Below, piece by piece: positions 1 to 11,511 of a stretch of 64,000 bases of DNA. Where the stretch lies: positions 1 through 64,000 of the forward strand of contig NZ_JACJUK010000011.1 in assembly GCF_014235875.1 (NCBI RefSeq), given 5' to 3'. How positions within the stretch are numbered: the first letter of the stretch is position 1; each line of letters opens with the position of its first letter. Source of the stretch: Croceivirga lutea (GTDB lineage Bacteria; Bacteroidota; Bacteroidia; Flavobacteriales; Flavobacteriaceae). The notes beneath the pieces were generated by a model that did no database searches, was not told the DNA's origin, and saw only the letters and a list, made by a program, of their open reading frames with translations. Position numbers and translations under genes: made by a program.

Positions 1-18
1 GATCAAACTCTCCATCGT
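1..18 (-). rRNA. rrs: 16S rRNA gene, 5' end only (partial)
   Basis: Read on the minus strand, bases 1-11 give AGAGTTTGATC, the nearly universal start of bacterial 16S rRNA (the site of the 27F primer). By alignment to E. coli numbering (this block begins at nucleotide 8) the mature 5' end falls near base 18. The rest of the gene lies left of the window. A strong promoter 200 bases upstream (218-250) and an AT-rich leader between them fit an rRNA operon transcribed leftward, away from thrS. Only a short match is available, but its position relative to the promoter makes chance unlikely. Confidence 0.85.
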
Positions 19-210
19 ATAATCTTTAATATTCTACGACTCTAGTCCATCCAAAACCCAAAGAAATCTTTCGAATTACTTGTTGTTTATTCTACGCTGT
101 CGTTTCAATATGTCTAATGAACTTTGTTTTTTTTACAACTTTTAACTCCATTTTCATTACCCTAAAGTAACTCCTCTTTCGCCTCAGTTAACACCCTGCT
201 CTCTAGCAAA
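19..210 (-). other. rRNA operon leader region
   Basis: About 190 bases between the predicted rRNA transcription start near base 210 and the 16S 5' end. No open reading frame of note, AT-rich, as expected for the processed leader of an rRNA precursor. I could not recognise a canonical boxA in it. Confidence 0.6.
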
Positions 211-217
211 GCGGGTG

Positions 218-250
218 CAAATATAAAACCGTTTTTTTCTTCTCACCAAA
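218..250 (-). promoter_or_regulatory. rRNA operon promoter (TTTG-N21-TATATTTG)
   Basis: On the minus strand TTTG (250-247), a 21-base spacer and TATATTTG (225-218) match the Flavobacteria/Bacteroidota housekeeping promoter consensus. The -7 box continues into GCACCCGC. The 15-base string TATATTTGCACCCGC recurs exactly in the tRNA-Lys promoter at 19139-19153. Confidence 0.8.
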
Positions 251-393
251 TGTTTTTCAAAAAAAATTTTAAAAAAAATACAATAATCTGAAAAGCAATG
301 TTTTAAGAATTAAAAAAGATATCACCCCTTTAAAATCTTTTAATTTACACGATAATTTATTCTAATTACTTATTCATGTTATTGCTGAGTTCT

Positions 394-424
394 ATTGTTA
401 CATCTCTTCAAGATATTATCTTTG
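394..424 (+). promoter_or_regulatory. thrS promoter (ATTG-N19-TATCTTTG)
   Basis: ATTG at 394-397, a 19-base spacer and TATCTTTG at 417-424 match the Flavobacteria consensus with one change in the -33 box. The expected start of transcription, near 431, leaves a short leader before the thrS ATG at 447. Confidence 0.7.
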
Positions 425-446
425 CCCTTGTCTTAAAAGATATCAG

Positions 447-2387
447 ATGATTAATATAACACTGCCAGATGGGGCGGTTAAACAAATGGAAAGCAACTCC
501 ACTCCTTTTGATGTGGCGTTAGAAATTAGCCAAGGCTTAGCAAGAAATGTTATATCTGCCAATTTCAATGGCACAACGGTAGAAGTATCTACTCCATTAA
601 AAGAGGATGGTACATTAACCTTATATACGTGGGAGAATGACGAAGGTAAAAAAGCTTTTTGGCACTCATCATCACATGTTGTGGCTCAGGCTTTACAAGA
701 ATTATATCCTGGTATCAAATTAACTATTGGCCCAGCAATAGAGAACGGCTTTTATTATGATGTAGATTTTGGAGAGCATACTATTTCAGAAAAAGATTTT
801 TCCACTGTAGAAAAAAGGGCACTTGAAATTGCTAGAGGTAAACACAATTTTAAAATGCGTGAAGTTTCAAAAGCTGACGCACTGAATTTTTATAACAGTC
901 AAAACAATGAATACAAGGTTGAATTAATTGAAAATCTTAACGACGGCGAAATCACTTTTTGTGACCATAGCACTTTTACTGATCTTTGTCGTGGTGGCCA
1001 TATTCCAAATACTGGCCTTATTAAAGCAATCAAGATATTAAATGTAGCTGGAGCTTACTGGAGAGGAGATGAAAATAACACACAATTGACTAGAGTATAT
1101 GGCATTTCATTTCCAAAGCAAAAACAATTAACTGAATATCTTGAGTTATTAGAAGAAGCGAAAAAACGTGATCACCGAAAGTTAGGCAAAGAACTAGAGC
1201 TATTTACTTTCTCACAAAAAGTTGGACAAGGATTACCGCTATGGTTGCCAAAGGGAGCAGCACTGAGAGAACGTCTAGAAAATTTTCTTAAAAGCGCTCA
1301 AAAAAAAGCCGGGTATGAAATGGTGGTTACACCCCATATTGGCCAAAAAGAACTTTATGTAACATCTGGACATTATGCCAAATATGGAGAAGATAGTTTT
1401 CAACCTATTCATACTCCGAAAGAAGATGAGGAGTTTTTGCTTAAACCAATGAATTGTCCTCACCATTGCGAAATCTACAAGAACAGTAGATGGAGTTACA
1501 AAGACTTACCCAAACGATATGCAGAGTTTGGTACGGTTTATAGATATGAACAAAGCGGAGAACTGCATGGTTTAACAAGAGTTCGGGGCTTTACACAAGA
1601 CGACGCACACATTTTTTGTACCAATGATCAATTAAATGATGAATTCAAAAAAGTAATCGACTTAACTCTTTATGTTTTGGGATCATTAGGTTTTGACAAT
1701 TTTACCGCACAAGTTTCAGTTAGGGATTTAGAAAAACCAGAAAAATACATTGGCGAAGTAGAAAACTGGGAGAAAGCAGAACAAGCAATCATAGAAGCTG
1801 CAGAAGAAAAAGGTTTAGATTTTGTCATAGAATCTGGCGAGGCTGCTTTTTATGGTCCAAAGTTGGATTTTATGATTAAAGACGCTTTAGGTCGAAATTG
1901 GCAATTAGGAACAATACAGGTTGATTACAATTTACCAGAACGTTTTGACCTAACATATAAAGGCAGTGATAATGAGCTGCATAGACCAGTAATGATTCAC
2001 AGAGCACCGTTTGGAAGTTTAGAAAGATTTGTGGCATTATTATTGGAGCACACAGGAGGTAATTTCCCATTATGGTTAATTCCTACGCAAGCAATGTTAC
2101 TTCCTGTGAGTGAGAAGTATGAAAAATATGCAGAAAAAGTTTTGAATTCGCTTGAAAATCACGAAATTCGCGCGCTCATTGATAATAGGAACGAGACTGT
2201 AGGGAAGAAAATTCGAGAGACAGAGCTAAAAAAAATACCTTTTATGCTCGTTGTAGGTGAGAATGAAGAAGAAAATGGTACCATTGCAGTAAGAAGACAC
2301 GGAGGTGAAGATTTAGGTAATATCTCAATAAAAGATTTTGCCAATTTGATTTCGAACGAAATTAATAGTACCTTAAAGTCGTTCTAA
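447..2387 (+). CDS. thrS: threonine--tRNA ligase
   Basis: Charges tRNA-Thr with threonine in the cytoplasm. The 646 residues show the full bacterial layout: an N-terminal TGS domain (about 1-62), an editing domain with the H73-x3-H77 and C181-x3-H185 site that removes mischarged serine, the class II catalytic core, and a C-terminal anticodon-binding domain (about 545-640). The catalytic zinc ligands are visible as C337 (in MNCPHH), H388 and H518, with motif 2 around [11 protein letters not shown] and motif 3 around [11 protein letters not shown]. It heads the conserved thrS-infC-rpmI-rplT cluster; infC follows after 30 bases. Start ATG sits just downstream of a consensus promoter. Confidence 0.98.
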   Translation: MINITLPDGAVKQMESNSTPFDVALEISQGLARNVISANFNGTTVEVSTPLKEDGTLTLYTWENDEGKKAFWHSSSHVVAQALQELYPGIKLTIGPAIENGFYYDVDFGEHTISEKDFSTVEKRALEIARGKHNFKMREVSKADALNFYNSQNNEYKVELIENLNDGEITFCDHSTFTDLCRGGHIPNTGLIKAIKILNVAGAYWRGDENNTQLTRVYGISFPKQKQLTEYLELLEEAKKRDHRKLGKELELFTFSQKVGQGLPLWLPKGAALRERLENFLKSAQKKAGYEMVVTPHIGQKELYVTSGHYAKYGEDSFQPIHTPKEDEEFLLKPMNCPHHCEIYKNSRWSYKDLPKRYAEFGTVYRYEQSGELHGLTRVRGFTQDDAHIFCTNDQLNDEFKKVIDLTLYVLGSLGFDNFTAQVSVRDLEKPEKYIGEVENWEKAEQAIIEAAEEKGLDFVIESGEAAFYGPKLDFMIKDALGRNWQLGTIQVDYNLPERFDLTYKGSDNELHRPVMIHRAPFGSLERFVALLLEHTGGNFPLWLIPTQAMLLPVSEKYEKYAEKVLNSLENHEIRALIDNRNETVGKKIRETELKKIPFMLVVGENEEENGTIAVRRHGGEDLGNISIKDFANLISNEINSTLKSF

Positions 2388-2417
2388 TAAAATTAAGTTT
2401 AACAAAATTATTAAGTC

Positions 2418-2975
2418 ATAGCAATTAGAAGAAGATCTAGGCCACAGCCAAGAAGGGAAAACAAAAATCCCCACAAAATCAATGAAAAAATAACCGTACC
2501 AGAGGTAAGATTGGTAGGTGATAATATTGAAATGGGTGTTTACCCTGTTAGAAAAGCATTAGCAATTGCCAAAGAACAAGAATTAGATTTGGTTGAAATT
2601 AGCCCAAACGCTAAACCACCGGTTTGTAAGATTATTGATTACAAAAAATTCTTGTACGAGCAAAAGAAAAGAGAAAAGGCGTTAAAAGCCAAAGCTACGA
2701 AAGTAGTAGTTAAAGAAATTCGATTTGGTCCTCAAACAGATGACCATGATTATGAATTCAAAAAGCGTCACGCTGAGAAATTTTTAAAGGATGGTGCCAA
2801 ATTAAAGGCATATGTATTTTTTAAAGGTCGATCAATAGTGTATAAAGACCAAGGTGAAATTTTACTTTTACGTTTGGCACAAGAATTAGAAGATTTAGGT
2901 AAAGTTGAACAAATGCCTAAGTTAGAGGGTAAACGTATGACAATGATGATTGCCCCTAAAACAAATAAGAAATAA
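2418..2975 (+). CDS. infC: translation initiation factor IF-3, non-AUG start
   Basis: Binds the 30S subunit, prevents premature 50S joining and proofreads the start codon. From ATA at 2418 the protein is 185 residues and begins with the family's usual xAIRRR N-terminus, then the IF3-N domain, lysine-rich linker ([11 protein letters not shown]) and IF3-C domain. An in-frame TAA at 2412-2414 closes the frame upstream and GTC is the only codon between, so translation must begin at ATA (2418) or ATT (2424). The TTG at 2511 would delete 31 conserved residues. Non-canonical infC starts are known in E. coli (AUU), where they let IF-3 repress its own synthesis; the same logic is likely here. Lies 30 bases after thrS and 30 before rpmI. 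Confidence 0.93.
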   Translation: MAIRRRSRPQPRRENKNPHKINEKITVPEVRLVGDNIEMGVYPVRKALAIAKEQELDLVEISPNAKPPVCKIIDYKKFLYEQKKREKALKAKATKVVVKEIRFGPQTDDHDYEFKKRHAEKFLKDGAKLKAYVFFKGRSIVYKDQGEILLLRLAQELEDLGKVEQMPKLEGKRMTMMIAPKTNKK

Positions 2976-3005
2976 GCGGAGTTACTAGGATAAAAAAGAG
3001 AGAAA

Positions 3006-3203
3006 ATGCCTAAGATGAAAACAAAGTCCAGTGCTAAAAAGCGTTTTAAGCTTACAGGCTCAGGCAAAATTAAAAGAAAGCATGCTTTTAAGAGTCATAT
3101 ATTGACTAAGAAATCTAAAAAGCGTAAGCTAAGGTTAACGCACTCAACATTAGTACATGAGGCTGACGTTAATAGTATTAAAGAACAATTACGTTTAAAG
3201 TAA
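3006..3203 (+). CDS. rpmI: 50S ribosomal protein L35
   Basis: Small, very basic 65-residue ribosomal protein of the large subunit. The N-terminus [15 protein letters not shown] and the block [21 protein letters not shown]-like core are diagnostic for bL35. Encoded between infC and rplT as in most bacteria, so probably co-transcribed and co-regulated with them. Confidence 0.97.
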   Translation: MPKMKTKSSAKKRFKLTGSGKIKRKHAFKSHILTKKSKKRKLRLTHSTLVHEADVNSIKEQLRLK

Positions 3204-3302
3204 GACTTCTTTAGGTTTAATAATTGTTTAACCATGGAGTTAGGCTCACAAAAGTTCCTACAAATTAAATAAGGGCGCCTACTACAAAAAAATTAAATTA
3301 AA

Positions 3303-3647
3303 ATGCCAAGATCAGTAAACTCAGTAGCTTCAAGAGCCAGAAGAAAAAAGGTGATGAAGCAAGCAAAAGGTTACTTCGGACGAAGAAAAAATGTTTGGAC
3401 AGTAGCCAAAAACGCGGTAGAAAAAGCAATGCAATACGCTTACCGTGATAGAAGAAACAAGAAGAGAACTTTTAGAGCTCTTTGGATTACACGTATTAAT
3501 GCAGGTGCAAGAATGCACGGCCTCTCTTACTCACAATTTATGGGTAAGGTAAAAGCTAACAACATCGACCTAAATCGTAAAGTTTTAGCCGATTTAGCAA
3601 TGAATCATCCAGATGCATTTAAAGCTATAGTTGAAAAAGTAAAATAA
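3303..3647 (+). CDS. rplT: 50S ribosomal protein L20
   Basis: Ribosomal protein bL20, 114 residues, needed for early assembly of the 50S subunit. The N-terminal basic tail ([19 protein letters not shown]) and the block [20 protein letters not shown] are characteristic. The gap of 99 bases to rpmI is longer than others in the cluster and may carry a regulatory RNA, since L20 controls this operon in other bacteria. A strong bidirectional terminator follows directly. Confidence 0.97.
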   Translation: MPRSVNSVASRARRKKVMKQAKGYFGRRKNVWTVAKNAVEKAMQYAYRDRRNKKRTFRALWITRINAGARMHGLSYSQFMGKVKANNIDLNRKVLADLAMNHPDAFKAIVEKVK

Positions 3648-3672
3648 ATTCACATAAACTTTAACCCCGCTT

Positions 3673-3707
3673 AAAAAAATCCTGTCGAAATCGGCAGGAT
3701 TTTTTTA
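3673..3707. terminator. bidirectional intrinsic terminator, rplT / yjbQ
   Basis: Stem AATCCTGTCG pairs with CGGCAGGATT around an AAAT loop (one T-G wobble), flanked by an A-run on the left and a T-run on the right, so it can end transcripts from both convergent genes. It overlaps the yjbQ stop codon at 3705. Confidence 0.85.
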
Positions 3708-4127
3708 TGTACCAAAAGCAGTAATTACAACATTTCTACCAGAAGCATAATCTCTGTGTTCACACAAATAAATTCCTTGCCATATTCCCAAATTCAAATT
3801 TCCATTAGAAATAGGCACTTGAACTGTTGTTCCCAGTAAAGCTGATTTTATATGAGCTGGCATATCATCTGAACCCTCATAATTGTGTTTGTAATACGAT
3901 TGATTTTCTGGTACCATGACATTAAAATGAGATTCAAAATCTACTCTTACCGTTGGGTCAGCATTTTCATTTATAGTTAAACTGGCTGAAGTGTGTTTTA
4001 TAAAAACCTGTAAAATACCTACTGTAATTGATTCTATTTCTTGAAGATTAGCTATTATAACATTTGTAATTAAATGAAAACCCCGCTTGTACGGTTTTAA
4101 AGTAATTTCGGTTTGATAAAATTTCAT
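3705..4127 (-). CDS. yjbQ: YjbQ/UPF0047 family protein
   Basis: A 140-residue protein of the UPF0047 (YjbQ, secondary thiamine-phosphate synthase) family: a compact beta-rich trimer-forming fold. Family hallmarks seen are FIKHTSASLTINENADP (H45 included), the DDMPAHIKSALLG segment and the C-terminal NLGIWQGIYLCEHRD. Members can complement thiamine-phosphate synthase loss in E. coli, but their normal role is not settled. Stand-alone gene, convergent with rplT. Confidence 0.9.
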   Translation of the reverse strand: MKFYQTEITLKPYKRGFHLITNVIIANLQEIESITVGILQVFIKHTSASLTINENADPTVRVDFESHFNVMVPENQSYYKHNYEGSDDMPAHIKSALLGTTVQVPISNGNLNLGIWQGIYLCEHRDYASGRNVVITAFGT

Positions 4128-4198
4128 GGGTTGAAGTTAATACAATCTTTACACCAAGGCAGGCTTCTTGGTATTACCTTTGTTCTTTATATAATTAT

Positions 4199-4993
4199 AT
4201 GGATTTATCTAGAGTTAAAATGGTAGTGTCTGATATGGATGGCACACTATTAAATTCAAATCATGAAGTAAGCAACCAATTCTTTGAGCTTTTTACAAGC
4301 CTTCAAAATCAGGGAATTCATTTTGTAGCCGCAAGTGGTAGACAATATCATAGTATGTTAGACAAGCTTTCTAGCATAAAAAACCAAATAACTTTTATTG
4401 CTGAAAATGGTGCCCTTATAAAACGAAATGATGAAGTTCTATTAACTACACCTATAGCTAGAAATGCTATAAGCGGTATACTAGATGCTGTACATCCCGT
4501 TTCTAACGCGCATCCGGTTTTATGTAGTGAAAACAATGCATATGTTGACGGAGCTTCTGATGATTTTCTTAAGTTGTTAAAGGAGTACTATTCAAGTTTT
4601 GAAATTGTTACTAACCAAAAAGAAGTAGATACTGAAGTATTAAAGGTTGCTATTTATCATTTTGAAGATTCAGAAAAATACATTTATCCTAAAGTTGAAC
4701 ACTTTGAAGGCGACTTAAAAGTAAAAGTATCGGGTTCAAACTGGGTTGATGTTTCTCATAAAAATGCCAATAAAGGTTATGCTTTAGAAAAAGTAATGAA
4801 AGAATACAATGTATCAACTGATGAACTTCTTGTATTTGGAGATTATAATAATGATATTGAGATGTTAGCACTGGCAAAGTACAGTTTTGCCATGGAAAAT
4901 GCACATCCAAATGTAAAACGAGTTGCTCAATTTCAAACTACGAATAATAACGATTATGGAGTTGAACGAATTTTAGAAAAATTGATAAAATAA
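4199..4993 (+). CDS. Cof-type HAD-IIB family phosphatase
   Basis: Haloacid dehalogenase-like phosphatase of the Cof class, 264 residues, probably acting on sugar phosphates or other small phosphorylated metabolites. Motif I is VSDMDGTLL with nucleophile D12 and general acid/base D14; motif II lies in FVAASGR; the C-terminal motif VFGDYNNDIEML supplies the metal-binding aspartates. The region between is the C2-type cap. A TACCTTTG -7 box lies at 4175-4182 with only a weak -33 match. Substrate cannot be told from sequence. Confidence 0.93.
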   Translation: MDLSRVKMVVSDMDGTLLNSNHEVSNQFFELFTSLQNQGIHFVAASGRQYHSMLDKLSSIKNQITFIAENGALIKRNDEVLLTTPIARNAISGILDAVHPVSNAHPVLCSENNAYVDGASDDFLKLLKEYYSSFEIVTNQKEVDTEVLKVAIYHFEDSEKYIYPKVEHFEGDLKVKVSGSNWVDVSHKNANKGYALEKVMKEYNVSTDELLVFGDYNNDIEMLALAKYSFAMENAHPNVKRVAQFQTTNNNDYGVERILEKLIK

Positions 4994-4997
4994 AAAA

Positions 4998-5020
4998 GGC
5001 GGTCAAAAGACCGCCTTCTA
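4998..5020. terminator. bidirectional intrinsic terminator, HAD phosphatase / katG
   Basis: Perfect seven-base stem GGCGGTC/GACCGCC (4998-5004, 5009-5015) with an AAAA loop, preceded by an A-run and followed by a T-rich stretch; it serves both convergent genes. Confidence 0.9.
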
Positions 5021-5040
5021 TTTTTAATAAGTCTGACCAT

Positions 5041-7299
<2,259 letters not shown>

Positions 7300-7510
7300 C
7301 TATAGATTACTTATTTATACTTCTAAAATTATGACTATCCCCTTTAAAGTTAAGGAGAAACTAATCTATTTGAGTTATTACAATATTGGTTTTGACTATA
7401 AGACAAGTATTTTAGTATCACTATTACTTATATACAAGATTAGCCCGCAAAATTATATTTACGAAGTATAGTGAGTTTTGATGGCACATTAAACTGCAAA
7501 AAAATGATAA

Positions 7511-8803
7511 TTACGTTTTTTGTTTTTTCTTTTTTGCGGCTGGAAAAAGAACGTTATTTAAAATTAAACGATAACCAGGTGAAGTTGGATGTAGCTCCAA
7601 CTCGGTTTTAGGGTCTCCCACTCTATGTTGATAATCTTCTGGATCATGACCTCCATAAAACGTAAAGAAACCTTTACCTTGAATACCGTGGATATATCTG
7701 GCCTCTCCATTTAATTTACTTTCACCTAAAACCATTACAGTAGGTTTTACTTCCTTAGAAGTAAAGGATGTTGTTTGCCCCATAAAACCTTTTACTAAGG
7801 TTGTATGATTTTGGGTAAGCATTGTGGGTACAGGGTCCCATTTAGCAGAAAATTCCATCAGAGAAAAATAATCAGACTCTTTCGGAATTTTACGTTTAGC
7901 CGTCATATCAATACTTGAGAATTCATATTTTAAAGGATTACGTTCCAAAGTAAAATTTGAAAAAGCAAAAGTTCTATTGAAATCAAGTTTGGCTTGGTAA
8001 TTAGGTTCTGAAGGGTCACCATCAAACATTGGCTCGCAAATATCTAAACCGTTTGCTGCTAGAGCAATATCAAAACTATCTGTAGCTGAACACATGGCAA
8101 ACATAAATCCACCACCAATTACATACCTTCTAATCTTTTCTGCTACTGCTCCTTTTTGTACAGATACCTTAGTGTAACCTAATTTATTGGCACGTTCTTC
8201 TGCCAATCTTTTACCTTCTATATACCACGGAGCAGCTCTATAAGCACCATAGAATTTACCATATTGCCCGGTAAAATCTTCATGATGTAGATGCAACCAA
8301 TCATATAAAGCTAGTTTATCATCGAGCACTTCTTCATCATAAATAGTTACATACGGAATTTCAGCATAAGTCAGCACCATGGTCACGGCATCATCCCAAG
8401 GTTGGCTATCTTTTGGAGAGTAAACGGCAATTTTTGGAGCTTTCTCTAATATTACCGCCTCTTGATTTTTAGAAGGACTACTAATTTCATCTAAAATAGA
8501 TGCAGCTTCAGCATCTGATAATACCTCAAAAGACACTCCTCTAATTTGACATTCTTTTCTAATAGGGTCACCATCTGGTAATAAAAAAGAGCCACCTCTG
8601 TAATTGAGTAGCCACTGAACTTTTTGTTGCTTTGTAAGTACCCAATAGGTAATACCATAAGCTTTTAAATGGTTTTTTTGATTTTCAGCATCCATAGGTA
8701 TGAGAATCACCGACGCTGAAGCTATCCATGAAAAAAACAAAAAAGCTACGCTTAAAAAAGCCTTATTAAAAAGGAACGTCGTCGTCTGGGTTTGTTGAGT
8801 CAT
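7511..8803 (-). CDS. secreted protein of unknown function, labelled 'asparagine synthetase B' in flavobacteria
   Basis: A 430-residue exported protein. The start at 8803 gives a clean signal peptide (basic FNK, hydrophobic AFLSVAFLFFSWIASA); the earlier ATG at 8875 would put 24 extra residues ahead of it. Homologues in Flavobacteriaceae are, from memory, named asparagine synthetase B, but I see neither the N-terminal catalytic cysteine of a glutaminase domain nor the SGGxDS ATP-pyrophosphatase loop, and export argues against that role. Conserved-looking segments include GGGFMFAMCSATDSFD and FYGGHDPEDY, the second suggesting a ThuA/glutamine-amidotransferase-like fold. It overlaps the 3' end of dnaB by 38 bases, so it is probably translationally coupled to it. 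Confidence 0.75.
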   Translation of the reverse strand: MTQQTQTTTFLFNKAFLSVAFLFFSWIASASVILIPMDAENQKNHLKAYGITYWVLTKQQKVQWLLNYRGGSFLLPDGDPIRKECQIRGVSFEVLSDAEAASILDEISSPSKNQEAVILEKAPKIAVYSPKDSQPWDDAVTMVLTYAEIPYVTIYDEEVLDDKLALYDWLHLHHEDFTGQYGKFYGAYRAAPWYIEGKRLAEERANKLGYTKVSVQKGAVAEKIRRYVIGGGFMFAMCSATDSFDIALAANGLDICEPMFDGDPSEPNYQAKLDFNRTFAFSNFTLERNPLKYEFSSIDMTAKRKIPKESDYFSLMEFSAKWDPVPTMLTQNHTTLVKGFMGQTTSFTSKEVKPTVMVLGESKLNGEARYIHGIQGKGFFTFYGGHDPEDYQHRVGDPKTELELHPTSPGYRLILNNVLFPAAKKKKQKT

Positions 8804-10310
8804 GATTAATTGAACTACCAAAAGCTTCTTCAGCTGAGGGTAAATCTTTTGGAGCGAAAGGATTTTCATCATCATTCATCTTAGATTGAAACTCAAAAGG
8901 AGAATCAAACTCTTCTAAATTATCGAATTTACCTAAAGCACCAATGAACTTTAACCTAATGTTTTCAAGTCCACCATTACGATGCTTTGCAACAATGAAT
9001 TCTGCTTGGCCTTGAGTAGGGGTACGTTCTTCATCATCCCACTCATCAATTTTGTAATATTCAGGTCTATAAATAAACGATACAATATCTGCATCTTGCT
9101 CAATTGCACCAGATTCACGAAGGTCAGATAAAATTGGTCTTTTACTTCCACCTCTGGTTTCTACAGCTCTAGAAAGCTGAGATAGGGCAATTACTGGCAC
9201 ATTTAATTCTTTTGCAAGTGCTTTTAGGTTACGAGAAATCGTAGATATTTCTTGCTCTCTATTTCCTCCTTTTTGACTACCACCCGCTGTCATTAACTGC
9301 AAGTAGTCAATTACAATCATTCGAATACCATGCTGAGAGGCTAACCTTCTTGCCTTAGCTCTTAAATCAAAAATTGACAACGAGGGTGTATCATCAATAA
9401 ACAACGGTGCTTTTTCTAATGATTTTACTTTTACATTTAATTGTTCCCACTCATGTTTCTCTAGCTTGCCCGTACGTAACTTTTCTGATGACAACCCTGT
9501 TTCTGAAGAAATTAACCGTGTAATTAACTGTACGGATGACATTTCTAGCGAAAAGAAAGCGACAGGTATATTAGAATTCACAGCAATATTGCGGGCCATT
9601 GACAGTGTTAGGGCCGTTTTACCCATACCAGGTCTTGCTGCTACAATAATTAAATCACTAGGTTGCCAGCCAGAAGTCAACTTATCTAGCTTATCAAATC
9701 CAGATGGTATACCACTTAACCCTTCTTTGTTTGAAATTTCTTCAATTTTTTTCTTGGCTTGAATAACTAAATTCTGTGCGGTTTCTGCAGAACGTTTTAA
9801 ATTACCTTGGGTTACCTCATATAATTTTGATTCAGCATTGTCTAATAAATCAAAAACATCTGTTGATTCATTATAAGCATCTTCAATTATCTCATTTGAG
9901 ATTTTAATTAAACTACGTTGAATAAATTTTTGAAGAATAATACGTGCATGAAATTCAATATGGGCAGATGAAGCAACTTTTTGAGTGAGTTTAATTAGGT
10001 AAAAGTCACCACCAGAGGCTTCTAGCTTACCATCTTTCTTTAATTGCGAAGAAACGGTTAATAAGTCAATTGGTTCAGAAGATTCAAACAGTTTAAAGAT
10101 GGCTTCATAAATATATTTATGTGCATCCTTATAGAAGACATCCTCATGAAGAATATCAATAACCTCATCAACACCCTTTTTGTCAATCATCATAGCTCCA
10201 AGCACAACTTCCTCTAAATCAACAGCTTGTGGTGGTATTTTTCCTTTTTCAAACGGGATTATCTTAGACGAGTCTATGCGTCGACCTATTATCTGGGGTG
10301 TGTTCTCCAT
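8766..10310 (-). CDS. dnaB: replicative DNA helicase DnaB
   Basis: Hexameric 5'-3' helicase of the replication fork, 514 residues. An N-terminal primase-interacting domain (about 25-130) and linker are followed by a RecA-like motor with Walker A AARPGMGKT (224-232), Walker B region IRMIVIDYLQLM and the DnaB signature with ESGAIEQDADIVSF. The C-terminal tail is acidic and ends in DDDVPF. No intein. Two 17-base near-repeats that resemble weak DnaA boxes lie in the upstream gap (10390-10428). Confidence 0.97.
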   Translation of the reverse strand: MENTPQIIGRRIDSSKIIPFEKGKIPPQAVDLEEVVLGAMMIDKKGVDEVIDILHEDVFYKDAHKYIYEAIFKLFESSEPIDLLTVSSQLKKDGKLEASGGDFYLIKLTQKVASSAHIEFHARIILQKFIQRSLIKISNEIIEDAYNESTDVFDLLDNAESKLYEVTQGNLKRSAETAQNLVIQAKKKIEEISNKEGLSGIPSGFDKLDKLTSGWQPSDLIIVAARPGMGKTALTLSMARNIAVNSNIPVAFFSLEMSSVQLITRLISSETGLSSEKLRTGKLEKHEWEQLNVKVKSLEKAPLFIDDTPSLSIFDLRAKARRLASQHGIRMIVIDYLQLMTAGGSQKGGNREQEISTISRNLKALAKELNVPVIALSQLSRAVETRGGSKRPILSDLRESGAIEQDADIVSFIYRPEYYKIDEWDDEERTPTQGQAEFIVAKHRNGGLENIRLKFIGALGKFDNLEEFDSPFEFQSKMNDDENPFAPKDLPSAEEAFGSSINHDSTNPDDDVPF

Positions 10311-10389
10311 AAGTACGAAAGTATGTAATTAACTTTCAGTTAACCTTAAATTTTAATTACGAATGTTAACCAGTAATAAACAAATGTAA

Positions 10390-10428
10390 TGTTGATAACT
10401 ACAAATTTGTTGTTAATAACTAGAAATT
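10390..10428. repeat. tandem 17-base near-repeat with DnaA-box-like cores upstream of dnaB
   Basis: GTTGATAACTACAAATT (10391-10407) and GTTAATAACTAGAAATT (10412-10428) differ at two positions and are 21 bases apart, two helical turns, so they would present the same DNA face. Read in reverse, the cores are TTATCAACA and TTATTAACA, each one change from the DnaA box TTATNCACA. They lie about 80 bases upstream of the dnaB start. Binding by DnaA is an inference. Confidence 0.45.
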
Positions 10429-10477
10429 AACGCAAAACAAAAAATGTTAAAGAAATTTTAAAACGAAAAAACAAGGG

Positions 10478-11431
10478 TTAACCGTTATACACCCCCATAT
10501 TACTATATTTTTCCATTCGAGTTTTCACCAATTCCTTTGGTGATAACTTTTTTAATTCTTCAAAATGGGAAGTTATTTTGTTTTTTACGGTTGTAAATGT
10601 TTTCTCACGGTCTGTGTGGGCACCACCTAAAGGCTCTTTTACAATTTCGTCTATAAGCTTTTGCCTTTTCATATCGCTTGCCGTTAATTTCAATGCTTCT
10701 GCAGCCTGTTCTTTGTATTCCCAACTTCTCCAAAGTATAGAAGAGCAAGATTCAGGAGAAATTACAGAATACCATGTATTCTCAAGCATAAGTACTTTAT
10801 CGCCTACACCAATACCTAAAGCGCCACCTGAAGCACCTTCACCTATAATTATTACAATAATTGGTACTTTTAAGCGAGACATTTCTAAGATATTACGGGC
10901 AATGGCTTCACCTTGTCCACGTTCTTCTGCTTCAATACCGGGGTAAGCACCCGGAGTATCTACAAATGTTACTACAGGTACACCAAACTTTTCAGCAGAT
11001 TTCATTAATCGCAATGCTTTTCTATACCCTTCTGGGTTAGCCATACCAAAGTTTCTATATTGACGCGTTTTGGTATTGTACCCCTTTTGTTGACCAATGA
11101 ACATAAAACTTTGGTCGCCTATTTTACCTAGACCACCTATCATTGCTTTGTCGTCTTTTACCGTACGGTCACCATGCAATTCTAAAAAAGTATCTCCACA
11201 AAGTGCAGTAATATAATCCATGGTATATGGTCGGTTAGGGTGTCTAGATAGTTGTACCCTTTGCCATGCCGATAGGTTCTTATAGATGTCTTTTTTGGTT
11301 TCTTCTAGTTTCTTTTCTATTTGTTGGCAGGTTTCGGTAACATCAACATCACTTTCCTCTCCGATAATTCTACATTTATCAAGTTGTTGTTCCAATTCCT
11401 TAATAGGAAGCTCAAATTCTAGATATTCCAT
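10478..11431 (-). CDS. accA: acetyl-CoA carboxylase carboxyltransferase subunit alpha
   Basis: Alpha subunit of the carboxyltransferase that moves the carboxyl group from biotin carrier protein to acetyl-CoA, giving malonyl-CoA for fatty acid synthesis. At 317 residues it has the usual length. Visible are the N-terminal coiled region, the crotonase-like core with the [21 protein letters not shown] segment and the oxyanion-hole glycines in [15 protein letters not shown]. It needs AccD as partner, which is not in the window. A TATCTTTG -7 box lies 36 bases upstream. Confidence 0.97.
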   Translation of the reverse strand: MEYLEFELPIKELEQQLDKCRIIGEESDVDVTETCQQIEKKLEETKKDIYKNLSAWQRVQLSRHPNRPYTMDYITALCGDTFLELHGDRTVKDDKAMIGGLGKIGDQSFMFIGQQKGYNTKTRQYRNFGMANPEGYRKALRLMKSAEKFGVPVVTFVDTPGAYPGIEAEERGQGEAIARNILEMSRLKVPIIVIIIGEGASGGALGIGVGDKVLMLENTWYSVISPESCSSILWRSWEYKEQAAEALKLTASDMKRQKLIDEIVKEPLGGAHTDREKTFTTVKNKITSHFEELKKLSPKELVKTRMEKYSNMGVYNG

Positions 11432-11466
11432 AATTATGTAAGCGTCTCTTGAGTTAATTTAGCACG

Positions 11467-11498
11467 CAAAGATACAATTTATAATGGGTAAGAATAAA
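11467..11498 (-). promoter_or_regulatory. accA promoter (TTTA-N20-TATCTTTG)
   Basis: On the minus strand TATCTTTG (11474-11467) is a full -7 box; the -33 position, 20 bases upstream, reads TTTA instead of TTTG. It lies just after the end of the upstream permease gene, suggesting accA is transcribed separately. Confidence 0.5.
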
Positions 11499-11511
11499 GT
11501 AGTTTTAAAAC

